DNA from: Mesorhizobium sp. B2-1-8
Lineage (GTDB): Bacteria; Pseudomonadota; Alphaproteobacteria; Rhizobiales; Rhizobiaceae
DNA: 64,000 nt
Direction of reading: 5' to 3'
Assembly (NCBI RefSeq): GCF_006442545.2
Contig: NZ_CP083952.1
Coordinates: forward strand, 2,349,501-2,413,500
Made by a program: the position numbers and the translations under genes. A model generated the notes under the pieces. It saw only the letters and a list, made by a program, of their open reading frames with translations. It made no database searches and was not told where the DNA came from. How positions within the stretch are numbered: the stretch's first letter is position 1; every line of letters starts with the position of its first letter. This document shows, piece after piece, positions 15,891 to 24,908 of this stretch.

Positions 15891-17039
15891 TTATTGGCAG
15901 AACGTGCCGCCGTGCCGGCGAGCCTCCAGGTCGAGATGAAAATGCAGCGCGTGGTCGGCATCGGCGCCGGGGCCGAGCACCGTCTTGAACGGGCCGCAGG
16001 CAGCCTTGCGCACCGCGTCGAGGAATTTGGCGTCCTCTTCCGGCGGCGCCAGCCCGACCTCGATCGTCTTGCCGTCGGACAGGGTAAAGCTGGCGATGTC
16101 GAGCGCGTTGCCGAAAGCATGTTCCGAAAGTTTGCGCGTGCCGTTGCGCGGCCGGCAGACGAAGGCCGACGCCTGGCCGATCGATTTCAGGTCGGCGCCG
16201 AATTCGGCCTTTGCCGCCGGCTGGATCACGTCTGCGGCAAAACGCGCCGCCGCCTCGGCCATCGGGCAGTTGAGCTCGGCGCCGGGGGAAATGGCGATCG
16301 ACTTGCCAAGCGACTTCAGCACGATGGGATAGGGGATCGAGCAGCCGATTTCGGGGTTGCTTTCGGCTTTGTGCTCCTCGAATTCGACCCCGAGCGTCTT
16401 CAGGCGCTCGCGGCAGGCGACTTCCTCCTCCGGCATCTTATCTGCGGGAAGAGCGGCCGAGCGTGGATCGGGCAGCATCTTCTCCTCGTCGCCCGCGTCC
16501 GCCGGTTTTGGCGTCGGCTGCGGGGCGACGGCCGGCGGCTGAGGCTCGGGCGTCGTGGTGCCGGGCTTTGGCGTCGGTATTGGCACCACGGCTGGCGGCT
16601 CCGGCTCGCTTTCCGTTTCGGCTGGTGGTTCGGGTGGTGTCAGGCTTTTCCGATGGGCCTCTTCGTCCTTGGGCAGATCGGGCGCTCCGCCGCTCTTTGG
16701 GCCTTCAGTGTTCTGATCTTGCGGCTTTGGAGCGTCTACCTTTGGAGTGGCCGCCGGACGTGGCTCGGGCACCGGAACATCGGCGGATGGCCGAGGATCC
16801 TGCGTTTTCAGCGGTGCCGGATTTGGCGTCAGATGCTGCCTGGCCCGCGCTCTCAACTGCCGCTTGCCTCGCTGTTTCAGCGGCTGATCGGCCCGCTGAG
16901 TCAGCGGCTGCTCCACGCGCGGGGTCAGCGGCTTGTGGTGTTTGTAACGATGTTTGGCGTCGGCCGGCATGACCAGCAGAGCCGTGAAGGCCATGGCCAA
17001 TGCAATCCTGCAATTACGGGAAAAGCTCAGCTTTGCCAT
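15891..17039 (-). CDS. Extensin-like protein with long proline-rich linker
   Basis: A 382-residue exported protein: signal peptide about 1-29 (ending MPADA), a basic His/Arg/Gln-rich segment (about 30-75), a Pro/Glu/Thr-rich linker (about 75-190), and a C-terminal extensin-like domain (about 205-382) with CSIPYPIVLKSLGKSIAISP, KLSEHAFGNALDIASF and ADHALHFHLDLEARRHGG. It is a paralogue of the neighbouring lipoprotein in the same orientation. The basic segment plus rigid linker suggests the domain is held away from the membrane or bound to anionic envelope polymer (inference). The ATG at 17039 fits the signal peptide best; the frame is open to 17099. Confidence 0.88.
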   Translation of the reverse strand: MAKLSFSRNCRIALAMAFTALLVMPADAKHRYKHHKPLTPRVEQPLTQRADQPLKQRGKRQLRARARQHLTPNPAPLKTQDPRPSADVPVPEPRPAATPKVDAPKPQDQNTEGPKSGGAPDLPKDEEAHRKSLTPPEPPAETESEPEPPAVVPIPTPKPGTTTPEPQPPAVAPQPTPKPADAGDEEKMLPDPRSAALPADKMPEEEVACRERLKTLGVEFEEHKAESNPEIGCSIPYPIVLKSLGKSIAISPGAELNCPMAEAAARFAADVIQPAAKAEFGADLKSIGQASAFVCRPRNGTRKLSEHAFGNALDIASFTLSDGKTIEVGLAPPEEDAKFLDAVRKAACGPFKTVLGPGADADHALHFHLDLEARRHGGTFCQ

Positions 17040-17116
17040 CACCCACAAACGGCGCCGGTCGGCTGGAAGTTGCCTGGACAGGCGCTTCGACCCGATCACA
17101 ATCGGTTACCTCTGCG

Positions 17117-17605
17117 TTACGCGCCGATCGCTTCCAGTCCCTCTTCCAGCAAGTCGGCGAGCAGCGGCATGCCGAGCAGGTATTTAGCCGTGCGCTTGTT
17201 GGCCCGCTCGCGCGCCGCGGTCACCGCCTCGGCCCATTCCGAAGCGTCGTAGTCGCCGCGGCCGACCCAGGCCAGCGCGATCAGCTCCGCGGCCTCGTCG
17301 ACATTGAGGTCGTTGATCAGCTCGCGCAGCTCTTCCTCGGTGAGGTTTTCCGAGCTTTCCTCGGCAAGGCCGTCATGGTGGTGGTTGTCATGCCCGTCGC
17401 CGTCGAACTCGACCTCGTGTTCGGCGCCGTCGGCATAGTCCTCGTTGACGGCCGCACTCAGCGCCTTGGCCTTGAGAATGAACAGCCGCACGGTGTCGGG
17501 GCCGATCGTGAGATCCCAGTCCTTTTCAAGCCGCCGCTGCACGGGCCCTCTCCGTGGCTCAGTCTCATTCGAGGGCGATGATACCGGATTTGCGGCATCC
17601 GTCAC
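17117..17605 (-). CDS. DUF3775 domain protein
   Basis: A 162-residue cytoplasmic acidic protein with the DUF3775 core (LTEEELRELINDLNVDEAAE, LIALAWVGRGDYDASEWAEA) and a His/Asp-rich insert (DGDGHDNHHHDG). The family is restricted to alphaproteobacteria and has no known function. It is divergent from the TPR gene; its stop is 77 bases upstream of the extensin-like gene start, so they may be cotranscribed. Confidence 0.85.
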   Translation of the reverse strand: MTDAANPVSSPSNETEPRRGPVQRRLEKDWDLTIGPDTVRLFILKAKALSAAVNEDYADGAEHEVEFDGDGHDNHHHDGLAEESSENLTEEELRELINDLNVDEAAELIALAWVGRGDYDASEWAEAVTAARERANKRTAKYLLGMPLLADLLEEGLEAIGA

Positions 17606-17692
17606 CTCATGTTCTCCAGACGGGCTTTTCCGGGATGAAACGCGGACCGCTCGGCGTTAGTGTTGCATTGTCACACCCTCAGGAGGTTTTCC

Positions 17693-18229
17693 ATGCATAA
17701 AAGAGTGCTGATCCAGGCGGCGAGCGCGCTTGTCGCCCTGCAGTTCCTTGCCGTGCCGGCGTTTGCCGCCGGCAGCAGCGGTGGCAGCGACCAGACTGTC
17801 ACCCAGTGCAAAAAGGGCGAGGTCTGGGACAAGAAGAAGCAGAAATGCGTGCCGCCCAAGGAAGGCATGCTGGACGACGACAGCATCTATGATGCGGGCC
17901 ATGCGCTGGCGATGGCCGGCCGCTATGACGAGGCGATCTCGGTTCTCGTTCTTGCCGCCAACAAGCAGGATCCGCGCATCCTCAACTATCTCGGCTACTC
18001 GCACCGCCATTCCGGCCGCGTCACCGTCGGCCTCGGCTATTACGAGGAAGCGCTGCGCATCGACCCGAATTACACGCTGGTGCGCGAATATCTCGGCGAG
18101 GCACATCTGCAGATCGGCGACCTGGCCGGCGCCCAGCAGCAGCTGACCGAGATCGAAAAGCGCGCCGGCAAGGGTTCGCGCGAATACGGCATGCTGTCCG
18201 AGCAGATCGAACATTTCATGAGAAGCTGA
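17693..18229 (+). CDS. Periplasmic tetratricopeptide-repeat protein
   Basis: A 178-residue exported protein: signal peptide 1-25 (ending AFA), a short Cys-containing segment (CKKGEVWDKKKQKC), then about three TPR units (about 65-165: YDAGHALAMAGRYDEAISVL, ILNYLGYSHRHSGRVTVGLG, VREYLGEAHLQIGDLAGAQQ). It is probably a scaffold in the periplasm; the partner is unknown. AGGAGG lies 6 bases before the ATG at 17693, and a strong terminator follows. Confidence 0.87.
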   Translation: MHKRVLIQAASALVALQFLAVPAFAAGSSGGSDQTVTQCKKGEVWDKKKQKCVPPKEGMLDDDSIYDAGHALAMAGRYDEAISVLVLAANKQDPRILNYLGYSHRHSGRVTVGLGYYEEALRIDPNYTLVREYLGEAHLQIGDLAGAQQQLTEIEKRAGKGSREYGMLSEQIEHFMRS

Positions 18230-18253
18230 TCGGGCCTCCATGGTTTCTCGAAG

Positions 18254-18281
18254 CGGCCGCGAGCGATCGCGGCCGTTTTTT
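18254..18281 (+). terminator. Rho-independent terminator
   Basis: Perfect 9-base stem CGGCCGCGA (18254-18262), loop GCGA, complement 18267-18275, then six T. It ends the TPR gene transcript. Confidence 0.9.
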
Positions 18282-18387
18282 GTTCGCCAGCCACTTGGCT
18301 GACAAAAGAAGGGATGATTTTAACAAAACCGATTTTTGAGCGTGAAAAGCCCGCAAAGATTGCTATATTCAGGGAAATTGCGGTGAA

Positions 18388-18428
18388 ACGGTTCCGTTAG
18401 CCCGAGGCTGCCGGACCGTTTTCTTTTT
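18388..18428 (+). promoter_or_regulatory. Terminator-like hairpin in the greA leader
   Basis: ACGGT[T]CCG (18388-18396) can pair with CGGACCGT (18412-18419), followed by TTTTCTTTTT (18419-18428), about 60 bases before the greA start. There is no gene end nearby for it to serve, because the TPR terminator is already at 18254-18281. It may therefore be a leader attenuator or the end of a short leader RNA. Confidence 0.45.
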
Positions 18429-18488
18429 GTACCCAACGACAAGGCTTCCCCCGAAACGCGGGGGCGGCGGCAGGAAAGGTCAGGCACT

Positions 18489-18962
18489 ATGAACAAGGTC
18501 CCGATGACAGGCGAGGGGTTCGCGTCATTGAAGGAAGAACTGCGCTGGCGCCAGCAGGAAGAGCGGCCGCGCATCATCGAGGCGATCTCCGAGGCGCGCT
18601 CGCATGGCGACCTGTCCGAGAATGCCGAATATCATGCAGCGAAAGAGGCGCAGAGCCTCAATGAGGGCCGCGTCAACGAACTCGAAGATTATATCGCGCG
18701 CGCCGAGGTGATCGACGTCACCAAGCTCAGCGGCGACAAGGTCAAGTTCGGCGCCACCGTGGTGCTGGTCGACGAGGACACCGAGGAAAAGAAGACCTAC
18801 CAGATCGTCGGCGACCAGGAAGCCGACGTGAAATCCGGCCGCATCTCGATTTCTTCGCCGATCGCGCGTGCGCTGATCGGCAAGGAAGTCGGCGACGCCA
18901 TCGAGGTCAACGCGCCGGGTGGTGCACGCGGGTACGAGATCGTTCGGGTGCAGTTTATCTAG
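18489..18962 (+). CDS. greA: Transcription elongation factor GreA
   Basis: A 157-residue GreA. It binds RNA polymerase in the secondary channel and stimulates cleavage of backtracked RNA. The N-terminal coiled coil carries the catalytic acidic tip in [18 protein letters not shown] (about 39-56), and the C-terminal FKBP-like domain has [20 protein letters not shown]. Length and motifs are standard. AGGAAAGG ribosome region before the ATG at 18489; a hairpin with T-run sits in the leader. Confidence 0.97.
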   Translation: MNKVPMTGEGFASLKEELRWRQQEERPRIIEAISEARSHGDLSENAEYHAAKEAQSLNEGRVNELEDYIARAEVIDVTKLSGDKVKFGATVVLVDEDTEEKKTYQIVGDQEADVKSGRISISSPIARALIGKEVGDAIEVNAPGGARGYEIVRVQFI

Positions 18963-18997
18963 GACGTAGATCAGTAAGCTTCCGAGAGGAAAGCTGC

Positions 18998-19381
18998 TCA
19001 ACAGTTCCGGATTGCCCCAAGCTTGACCCAGACCCAATCCGGATTTTTGTCGTCGTCAGCCCAAATTTCGATTGATACCGGTCCCGACGGGACCGGTATG
19101 TTCACATAGCGAAATGAGCTGCTGTCGCTCAAGGTGGCCACTCCGCTTGGGATATTGATCGAGCCGCTAAACAGTTTCGTCCCGCCACTCTCACAGTTCT
19201 GATCTGTGACGGTTACGACGGTCGCTCCATCGACGAAGGATAACACGCCGAAGTAAAGGCAGTCGCTCGTTGCCGAGACGAATGCCCGGCGCGCATTGTC
19301 TGGAATCGACACATTCGGCGCGGAGCCGGAGAGGAAGAGGATCGGATGTGCAGTCTCGATTTGCATCTGAAACCTCGGCAT
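18998..19381 (-). CDS. Hypothetical protein, beta-rich
   Basis: A 127-residue product not recognised as a family. There is a very good AGGAGGG ribosome site 4 bases before the ATG, so I regard it as real. The sequence alternates hydrophobic and polar residues (IPDNARRAFVSATSDCLYFG, VTVTDQNCESGG, FRYVNIPVPSGPVSIEIWAD), suggesting a beta-sandwich. It has no signal peptide and three cysteines. Composition is less GC-biased than its neighbours, which hints at acquisition (by eye). A structural or phage-type protein is possible but not supported. Confidence 0.6.
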   Translation of the reverse strand: MPRFQMQIETAHPILFLSGSAPNVSIPDNARRAFVSATSDCLYFGVLSFVDGATVVTVTDQNCESGGTKLFSGSINIPSGVATLSDSSSFRYVNIPVPSGPVSIEIWADDDKNPDWVWVKLGAIRNC

Positions 19382-19426
19382 AAACCCTCCTGACGCGTCG
19401 CTCGCAATCTGGCCCCCGCGAAGATC

Positions 19427-20401
19427 CTACATCTTAGCCTGGGTTTTGAGAGCCATCAGCCTCTCCGCTTCCGCCATTGCCTCCGCCGGCGTCACGCGCG
19501 CGCCGGGCGCTGCCAGCAGCGTCGACGCATATTGCCCACGCGGCCCGGTCAAACCCGGCTCCGTCGCTAAAAATACCGCCACCGTCGGCAGGCCGAAGGC
19601 GCTGGCGAGGTGGGTCAATCCCGTATCGGCGCCGATGACCAGCGTCGAGTGGCCGAGGATGGCGGCGACGTCGGCCAGCGGCGACTTCGGCAGCACGACC
19701 GTGGATGGCACGGCCTTGGCGATCGCTTCGGCCACCGCCTTCTCACGTTCGTTCGACCAGGTGGTGATCGGCGTCATGCCGCGCTCGACCAGCAGGCGGG
19801 CGGTTTCGATCCAGTCCTCGACCGGCCATTTCTTGTCCTCACGGCTGGTGCCGTGCAGCAGGAAGGCGGTTTTGCCGTCGCTGGCCGCGATCGTGCCCGC
19901 CGGCGCAACGATGCCGGAGTCGAGCGTCGAAAGATCGGGCCGATAGCCGAGCGCCAGCCCGAACAGCCGCCTTGTCCGCTCGATGGCGTGCAGCTTGCGC
20001 GGCACGGCGTAGGCGATGTCGTAGAACAGCGTGGCCGAGGGTTCGCGCGCGCTCGGCCGGTCGAATCCGGCGATCGGCGCACGCGCCTGCCTTGCCACCA
20101 GGGCCGACTTCAGCAGGCCTTGCGCATCGATGACGAGATCGTAGCGGCATTCGCGCAAAGTTCGGCGCAAGGCCGCCGCCTCGCGCCAGGTGTATGTGTC
20201 GAAAAGGTTCTTGCGCCAGCGCCTTATCGCCACCGTGTGGATGGTGCCGATCGCCGGATGCAGGGCGACAATGCCGGCAAACGCCTCCTCCACGCACCAG
20301 TCGAAAGCGATATCGGGCCGTGCGCGGCGGGCATCCTCGAGTGCCGGAAAGGTGTGGATGACATCGCCCATCGACGAGGTCTTGACGATCAGCACCTTCA
20401 T
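19427..20401 (-). CDS. waaC: LPS heptosyltransferase I
   Basis: GT9 glycosyltransferase, 324 residues, that adds the first L,D-heptose to Kdo of lipid A at the inner face of the cytoplasmic membrane. It has the N-terminal [20 protein letters not shown] motif of heptosyltransferases and the C-terminal ADP-heptose site VIGADTGLTHLASAFGLPTV. Its start overlaps the waaF stop by 4 bases (ATGA). It is last in the hldD-waaF-waaC operon. Confidence 0.92.
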   Translation of the reverse strand: MKVLIVKTSSMGDVIHTFPALEDARRARPDIAFDWCVEEAFAGIVALHPAIGTIHTVAIRRWRKNLFDTYTWREAAALRRTLRECRYDLVIDAQGLLKSALVARQARAPIAGFDRPSAREPSATLFYDIAYAVPRKLHAIERTRRLFGLALGYRPDLSTLDSGIVAPAGTIAASDGKTAFLLHGTSREDKKWPVEDWIETARLLVERGMTPITTWSNEREKAVAEAIAKAVPSTVVLPKSPLADVAAILGHSTLVIGADTGLTHLASAFGLPTVAVFLATEPGLTGPRGQYASTLLAAPGARVTPAEAMAEAERLMALKTQAKM

Positions 20402-21405
20402 GCAGCGGCCGGAAGTTCCAGCAGCCGGTCGGCCGCCGCGGCGACTTGCCGGACTTCCAATGTCTTCAGGCAGTTGAGGTGGCCGAGCGGACAGATTTTC
20501 CGGTGGCAGGGCGAACAGGACAGGCCAAGCCAGATCAGTTCGCGCCGCTCCGCCAGCGGCGGTGTATTTTCAGGCGAGGTCGAGCCGTAGACGGCAACGA
20601 TCGGGGTGCCGACGGCGGCCGCGACATGCATCAGCCCGCTGTCATTGGAGACCGCGAGCCTTGCCGCGGCGATCAGGTCGATGGCGTCCTCCAGCCGCGT
20701 CTGGCCGGCGAGGTCGACGACACCGGGGGCAAGGGCTGCGATCTCCGCCGTCACATCGCGGTCGTTCTTCGAACCGAACAGGGCGACCTTAAAGCCTTTG
20801 CCCATGAATTCGCGGGCAAGGCCGGCATAGCTTTCACTTGGCCAGCGCTTGGCCGGACCGAACTCGGCGCCGGGCATGAGGGCCACGAATTCCCGCGGCG
20901 CCAGATCGAAACGGTCGAGCAGGGCGGCCTGGTTTTTCGGCTCCACGGCTAGCCGGGGCGCGCGGAAACGGCCGCCCTGGGCAAGCCCGAAATAGGCCTG
21001 AGCGGTGCGCCGTTTCACGGCATCGGGCAGCGGCACGATGTCGGTCAGCAGACCGTAGCGCATTTCGCGCAGATTGCCGAAACGGCGCGGAATGCGGGCA
21101 AAGAACGGGATCAGCGCCGACTTCCAACTGCCCGGCAGGACGTAGGCCATGTCGTAGCGGCCGCGCAGCAGGCGGCCGAAGCGGCGGCGATGGCTGAATT
21201 CGAGCGCGCCGGGCTGCAGCGGAAAATCGATCTGCTGGCGGATTTCGGGCATGCGCTTGACCAGTGGTGCCGCCCAGGCCGGCGCCAGCACATCGATCGC
21301 GGCGTTGGGATGGAGTTCCTTCAGCGCCGAGAACAGGCACTGCGCCATCACCATATCGCCCACCCAGCGTGGGCCGATCACGAGGATCGTTGGGCTTTCA
21401 GCCAT
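20398..21405 (-). CDS. waaF: LPS heptosyltransferase II
   Basis: GT9 glycosyltransferase, 335 residues, predicted to add the second heptose to the inner LPS core. N-terminal [20 protein letters not shown] and C-terminal [20 protein letters not shown] match RfaF/WaaF, and [12 protein letters not shown] and [18 protein letters not shown] are typical of the family end. It overlaps hldD (28 bases) upstream and waaC (4 bases) downstream, so the three genes are one tightly coupled operon. Confidence 0.93.
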   Translation of the reverse strand: MAESPTILVIGPRWVGDMVMAQCLFSALKELHPNAAIDVLAPAWAAPLVKRMPEIRQQIDFPLQPGALEFSHRRRFGRLLRGRYDMAYVLPGSWKSALIPFFARIPRRFGNLREMRYGLLTDIVPLPDAVKRRTAQAYFGLAQGGRFRAPRLAVEPKNQAALLDRFDLAPREFVALMPGAEFGPAKRWPSESYAGLAREFMGKGFKVALFGSKNDRDVTAEIAALAPGVVDLAGQTRLEDAIDLIAAARLAVSNDSGLMHVAAAVGTPIVAVYGSTSPENTPPLAERRELIWLGLSCSPCHRKICPLGHLNCLKTLEVRQVAAAADRLLELPAAA

Positions 21406-22328
21406 TCGACATAGTCTCTGACGCCGGTTTCTACTGTGCGGAATTGCCCGTTATAGCCGGCCGCGCGCAAGCGGGACATATCAGCCTGGGTAAAACTCTG
21501 GTAGCTGCCCTTGAGATGGTCGGGGAAGGGTATGAACTCGATCTCGCCCTTGCCTAGCGTGTCGATGACCGTTTCGGCGATGGCCCGGAACGGCTGGGCG
21601 CGGCCGGTGCCGCAGTTGAAGATGCCGCTCGCGCCACGCTTCCATAGCCATAGATTGACGTCGGCGACGTCCCCGACATGGATGAAGTCGCGGCTCTGTT
21701 CGCCCGGCCCGAAACCATCATAAGCGCCGAACAGTTTCGGATTTTCGCCGCGCTCGACCTGGTTGAACAGATGGAAGGCGACCGAGGCCATGGCCCCCTT
21801 ATGCGCCTCGCGCGGGCCATAGACATTGAAGTAGCGCAGCCCCGCGACCTGCGAATGATCGCTGTCGAAGATCGTGCGCCTGACATAATCGTCGAAGAGT
21901 TTCTTGGAATAGGCGTAGACGTTGAGCGGCCGTTCCAGCGCCGGCTCCTCGCGAAATTCGGCGCCGCCGCCATAGACCGAAGCGGAGGAGGCGTAGAGGA
22001 AGGGCACGCGCAACGCCTGGCAGGCATGCAGCAGCCGTTTCGAATAGGCGTAATTCACCTCCATCATGAACCTGCCGTTCCACTCGGTGGTGGTCGAGCA
22101 GGCGCCCTGGTGGAAGACCGCCTCGATGCGGCCGAGCGAGCCGGCCTCCATGCGGGCCAGGAAATCGTCCTTGTCGAGATAGTCGGCTATCGTCAAATCG
22201 GCCAAGTTGGCGATCTTGTGACCGTCGGTGAGGTCGTCGACGACCAGGATGTCGTCATGGCCTTCGGCGTTGAGCGCGGCGACGATGTTGGAGCCGATCA
22301 TGCCGGCGCCGCCCGTGACGATGATCAT
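21378..22328 (-). CDS. hldD: ADP-L-glycero-D-manno-heptose 6-epimerase
   Basis: Extended short-chain dehydrogenase of 316 residues that epimerises ADP-D,D-heptose to ADP-L,D-heptose, the last step before heptosyl transfer. It has the NADP motif GGAGMIG (6-12), the [14 protein letters not shown] segment, the catalytic YAYSK motif in [14 protein letters not shown], and [12 protein letters not shown]. The ATG at 22328 is chosen because residues before it have no homology to the family. First gene of hldD-waaF-waaC. Confidence 0.95.
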   Translation of the reverse strand: MIIVTGGAGMIGSNIVAALNAEGHDDILVVDDLTDGHKIANLADLTIADYLDKDDFLARMEAGSLGRIEAVFHQGACSTTTEWNGRFMMEVNYAYSKRLLHACQALRVPFLYASSASVYGGGAEFREEPALERPLNVYAYSKKLFDDYVRRTIFDSDHSQVAGLRYFNVYGPREAHKGAMASVAFHLFNQVERGENPKLFGAYDGFGPGEQSRDFIHVGDVADVNLWLWKRGASGIFNCGTGRAQPFRAIAETVIDTLGKGEIEFIPFPDHLKGSYQSFTQADMSRLRAAGYNGQFRTVETGVRDYVEWLKAQRSS

Positions 22329-22425
22329 GAAGGCCTCTGGTTGCGTGCGATTCCGGTCCTTATAAGGGAGGCTGATCGGGCTGTCGACAAAGCAGGTGGC
22401 ATAGCCGTGATGTAGAGCACCGAAC

Positions 22426-22514
22426 TTGGCGCCGCCCCTCACCTGCCTGCCGGCATCCTCTGCCCGTCACTATACGGGAGAAGTGCCCAGCAGGGCGATG
22501 AGGGGCAGCGCCAA
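22426..22514. repeat. Intergenic inverted-repeat element, family B (single unit)
   Basis: An 89-base element with 16-base arms matching at 15 of 16 positions (TTGGCGCCGCCCCTCA at 22426-22441, 22499-22514), enclosing a tatacggg / gccggcat core. It is related to copies at 39466-39649, 56930-57108 and 63322-63495. It occupies the middle of the 311-base gap between hldD and the LysE gene. Confidence 0.85.
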
Positions 22515-22639
22515 TGCCTGTAAGAAGGTGATGGAGCGAAATCTCAGCGATTGCCTGGCGGCGAGACAGGCGTCACAGTGGCGCCGCAAAGCTGCCGCTT
22601 TTGTCGGTTCGCCGCCGACGGGATCACAGGGGACAAAAA

Positions 22640-23272
22640 ATGCCGTCGACCGAACTGCTGATCGCGTTCTTCGCCACCACGGCGATCTTCGCCTACATTC
22701 CGGGTCCCGCCATGCTTTACGCCGCCGCGCAGACCATGGCGCGGGGGCGCTGGTCGGGGCTGACGGCGGCACTTGGCATCCATCTCGGCGGCTATGTGCA
22801 TGTCTTTGCCGCTGCCGCCGGCCTGTCCGTGCTGTTCCATGCCGTGCCGCCTCTCTACATGGCGGTCAAGCTGGTCGGCGCGCTTTACCTCATCTGGCTC
22901 GGCATTTCGCTGTTTCGCAAGCGCGTCGAGGGCGACGTGGCGCTGCCGGCGATCGAGCGCAAATCGGCCCGCCGGGCGTTTTTCGAGAGCATCACCGTCG
23001 AGGTGCTCAATCCCAAGACCGCGATCTTCTTCATGGCGTTCCTGCCGCAGTTCATTGATGCCTCGGCGACCTTGCCGGTCTGGCTGCAGTTCGTGGTGTT
23101 GGGCACGACAGTCAACCTGATGTTCTCCTCGGCCGACATCGTCTGCGTGTTCCTGGCCGGCCTGGTGATCGGCCGGCTGCGGCGTTCGAGCCGGGCGCAG
23201 CGCCTGATGCAGCGGGCCGGCGGCGCGGTACTGGTCGGGCTCGGCGTCCACGTCGCCCTGCAGAAAACCTGA
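22640..23272 (+). CDS. LysE/RhtB family translocator
   Basis: Inner-membrane exporter of 210 residues with about six helices. The N-terminal PGPAMLYAAAQTMARGRWSG motif is diagnostic of the LysE/RhtB amino-acid efflux family; FFESITVEVLNPKTAIFFMAFLPQF is the second conserved block. It probably exports an amino acid or homoserine lactone-like compound; the substrate is unknown. AGGGGA lies 6 bases before the ATG at 22640. It sits inside the LPS-heptose block but has no evident link to it. Confidence 0.92.
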   Translation: MPSTELLIAFFATTAIFAYIPGPAMLYAAAQTMARGRWSGLTAALGIHLGGYVHVFAAAAGLSVLFHAVPPLYMAVKLVGALYLIWLGISLFRKRVEGDVALPAIERKSARRAFFESITVEVLNPKTAIFFMAFLPQFIDASATLPVWLQFVVLGTTVNLMFSSADIVCVFLAGLVIGRLRRSSRAQRLMQRAGGAVLVGLGVHVALQKT

Positions 23273-23407
23273 CCTGTCAGGGTTTGCCTCCACCCCGGCG
23301 TTGCGCTGTGCCGAATTGCGGTATATCGGCAGGCATGACCGGCCGGCCTCGCAAATCTGCTGTTTCGACCTATCTGAGATCGGCGTTTCCCGCGCGTGGC
23401 AGATGAC

Positions 23408-24901
23408 ATGATCAATCACAATCCGCCTTCTCCCGAGCCCCTGCACCGCGCCATCGCGCGCTTCGGCGACGTCGCCGTGCTGGTGGTCGGCGACATCATC
23501 CTCGACCGCTTCATCAATGGCGTCATCGAGCGGATTTCGCCGGAAGCGCCGATCCCGGTGCTGCACGGGCGCGGCGAGACTTCGGCGATGGGCGGCGCCG
23601 GCAATGTCGTGGCCAACATCGTCTCGCTTGGCGCGCGCGCCATTCCGGTCTCGGTGATCGGCGCCGATGCCGCCGGCGACAGCCTGGCGCGGATGCTGGG
23701 CGAGCTCGGCGCCGACACGGCTGGGCTTGTGCAGCAGCGCGGCCGCATGACCTCGTCGAAGAGCCGCTTCAGCGCGCTCAACCAGCAGGTGCTGCGTTTC
23801 GACGAAGAAGAGATCAAGCCGCTCGGCGAGGCGGAACGGGCGGAGCTGACCCGCCGTTTCCGGGACGCATTGAAACAGGCGGACATCGTCATCTTGTCCG
23901 ATTACGGCAAGGGCATATTGCTGGACGGCGTCGCCGCCGAACTGATCGCCGTCTGCCGCGAGGCGGGAAAGCCGGTGCTGGTCGACCCGAAGGGCCGCGA
24001 CTATGCGCGCTATGCGGGTGCGACCGCCGTCACGCCCAACCGCAAGGAGCTTGGCGAGGCCGTCGGCCATGCGGTGTTCGCCGATGACGAGATCGTTGCG
24101 GCGGCGCGGGAACTGATTTCGGCGCACGGCTTCGACTTCGTCGTCGCCACACGCAGCGAAAAGGGCATGAGCGTGGTCGGCCCCGATGAGGCACGCCACA
24201 TCGCCACCCAGGCGCGCGAGGTGTTCGACGTTTCGGGCGCCGGCGACACGGTGATCGCGACCTTCGCGCTGGCGCTTGCCGCCGGCGCCGATCCTGTCGC
24301 CGCGGCCTCCATCGCCAACGCCGCCGGCGGCGTCGTGGTGGGCAAGCGCGGCACCGCGCGGCTGAGCGTCGAGGAACTCGCCGGTGCGCTGTTCCGCTCG
24401 CATGGTCCGACCGCGCACAAGGACGCCATCCTCGACGCCGCCTCGGCCGCGCGTATGGTGGCGGCATGGAAGGCGGAGGGTCTGAGCGTCGGCTTCACCA
24501 ATGGCTGTTTCGACATCCTGCATGCCGGCCATGTCAGCCTGCTGCACGCGGCGCGCAGCCAGTGCGACCGGCTGGTGCTAGGCCTCAACAGCGATGCTTC
24601 CGTGCGCCGACTGAAAGGGCCGGGCCGCCCGGTCAACGATCAGCATGATCGCGCCTGCGTACTCGCCGCGCTCGCCTCGGTCGACGCCGTGGTGGTGTTC
24701 GAGGAGGACACGCCGCTGGCGCTGATCGAAGCGCTTCTGCCCGACATACTGGTCAAGGGCGCCGACTACACGATCGACACCGTGGTCGGTGCCGATGTGG
24801 TGCAGAAGGCGGGCGGGCGCGTCGTGCTGGTCGATCTCGTCGCCGGCAAGAGCACCACCAGCACCATCGGCAAAATGCGCGCGGGCGGCAGCACCAATTG
24901 A
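23408..24901 (+). CDS. hldE: Bifunctional heptose 7-phosphate kinase / heptose 1-phosphate adenylyltransferase
   Basis: A 497-residue fusion enzyme giving two steps of ADP-heptose synthesis. The N-terminal PfkB-type kinase (about 1-320) has GDIILDRFINGVIERISPEA and the anion hole FDVSGAGDTVIATFALALAA. The C-terminal nucleotidyltransferase (about 355-497) has FTNGCFDILHAGHVSLL and the GxN/STS-type GKSTTSTIGKMR. The start is uncertain: ATG 23408 or in-frame GTG 23396, neither with a strong ribosome site. It heads hldE-gmhA-gmhB on the plus strand. Confidence 0.95.
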   Translation: MINHNPPSPEPLHRAIARFGDVAVLVVGDIILDRFINGVIERISPEAPIPVLHGRGETSAMGGAGNVVANIVSLGARAIPVSVIGADAAGDSLARMLGELGADTAGLVQQRGRMTSSKSRFSALNQQVLRFDEEEIKPLGEAERAELTRRFRDALKQADIVILSDYGKGILLDGVAAELIAVCREAGKPVLVDPKGRDYARYAGATAVTPNRKELGEAVGHAVFADDEIVAAARELISAHGFDFVVATRSEKGMSVVGPDEARHIATQAREVFDVSGAGDTVIATFALALAAGADPVAAASIANAAGGVVVGKRGTARLSVEELAGALFRSHGPTAHKDAILDAASAARMVAAWKAEGLSVGFTNGCFDILHAGHVSLLHAARSQCDRLVLGLNSDASVRRLKGPGRPVNDQHDRACVLAALASVDAVVVFEEDTPLALIEALLPDILVKGADYTIDTVVGADVVQKAGGRVVLVDLVAGKSTTSTIGKMRAGGSTN

Positions 24902-24908
24902 GGGTTTC

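Noticed and set aside
22544..24547. Minus-strand ORF of 667 codons across the LysE and hldE genes
   Set aside because: Opposite two well-supported genes, no ribosome site, composition typical of a GC-rich shadow frame.
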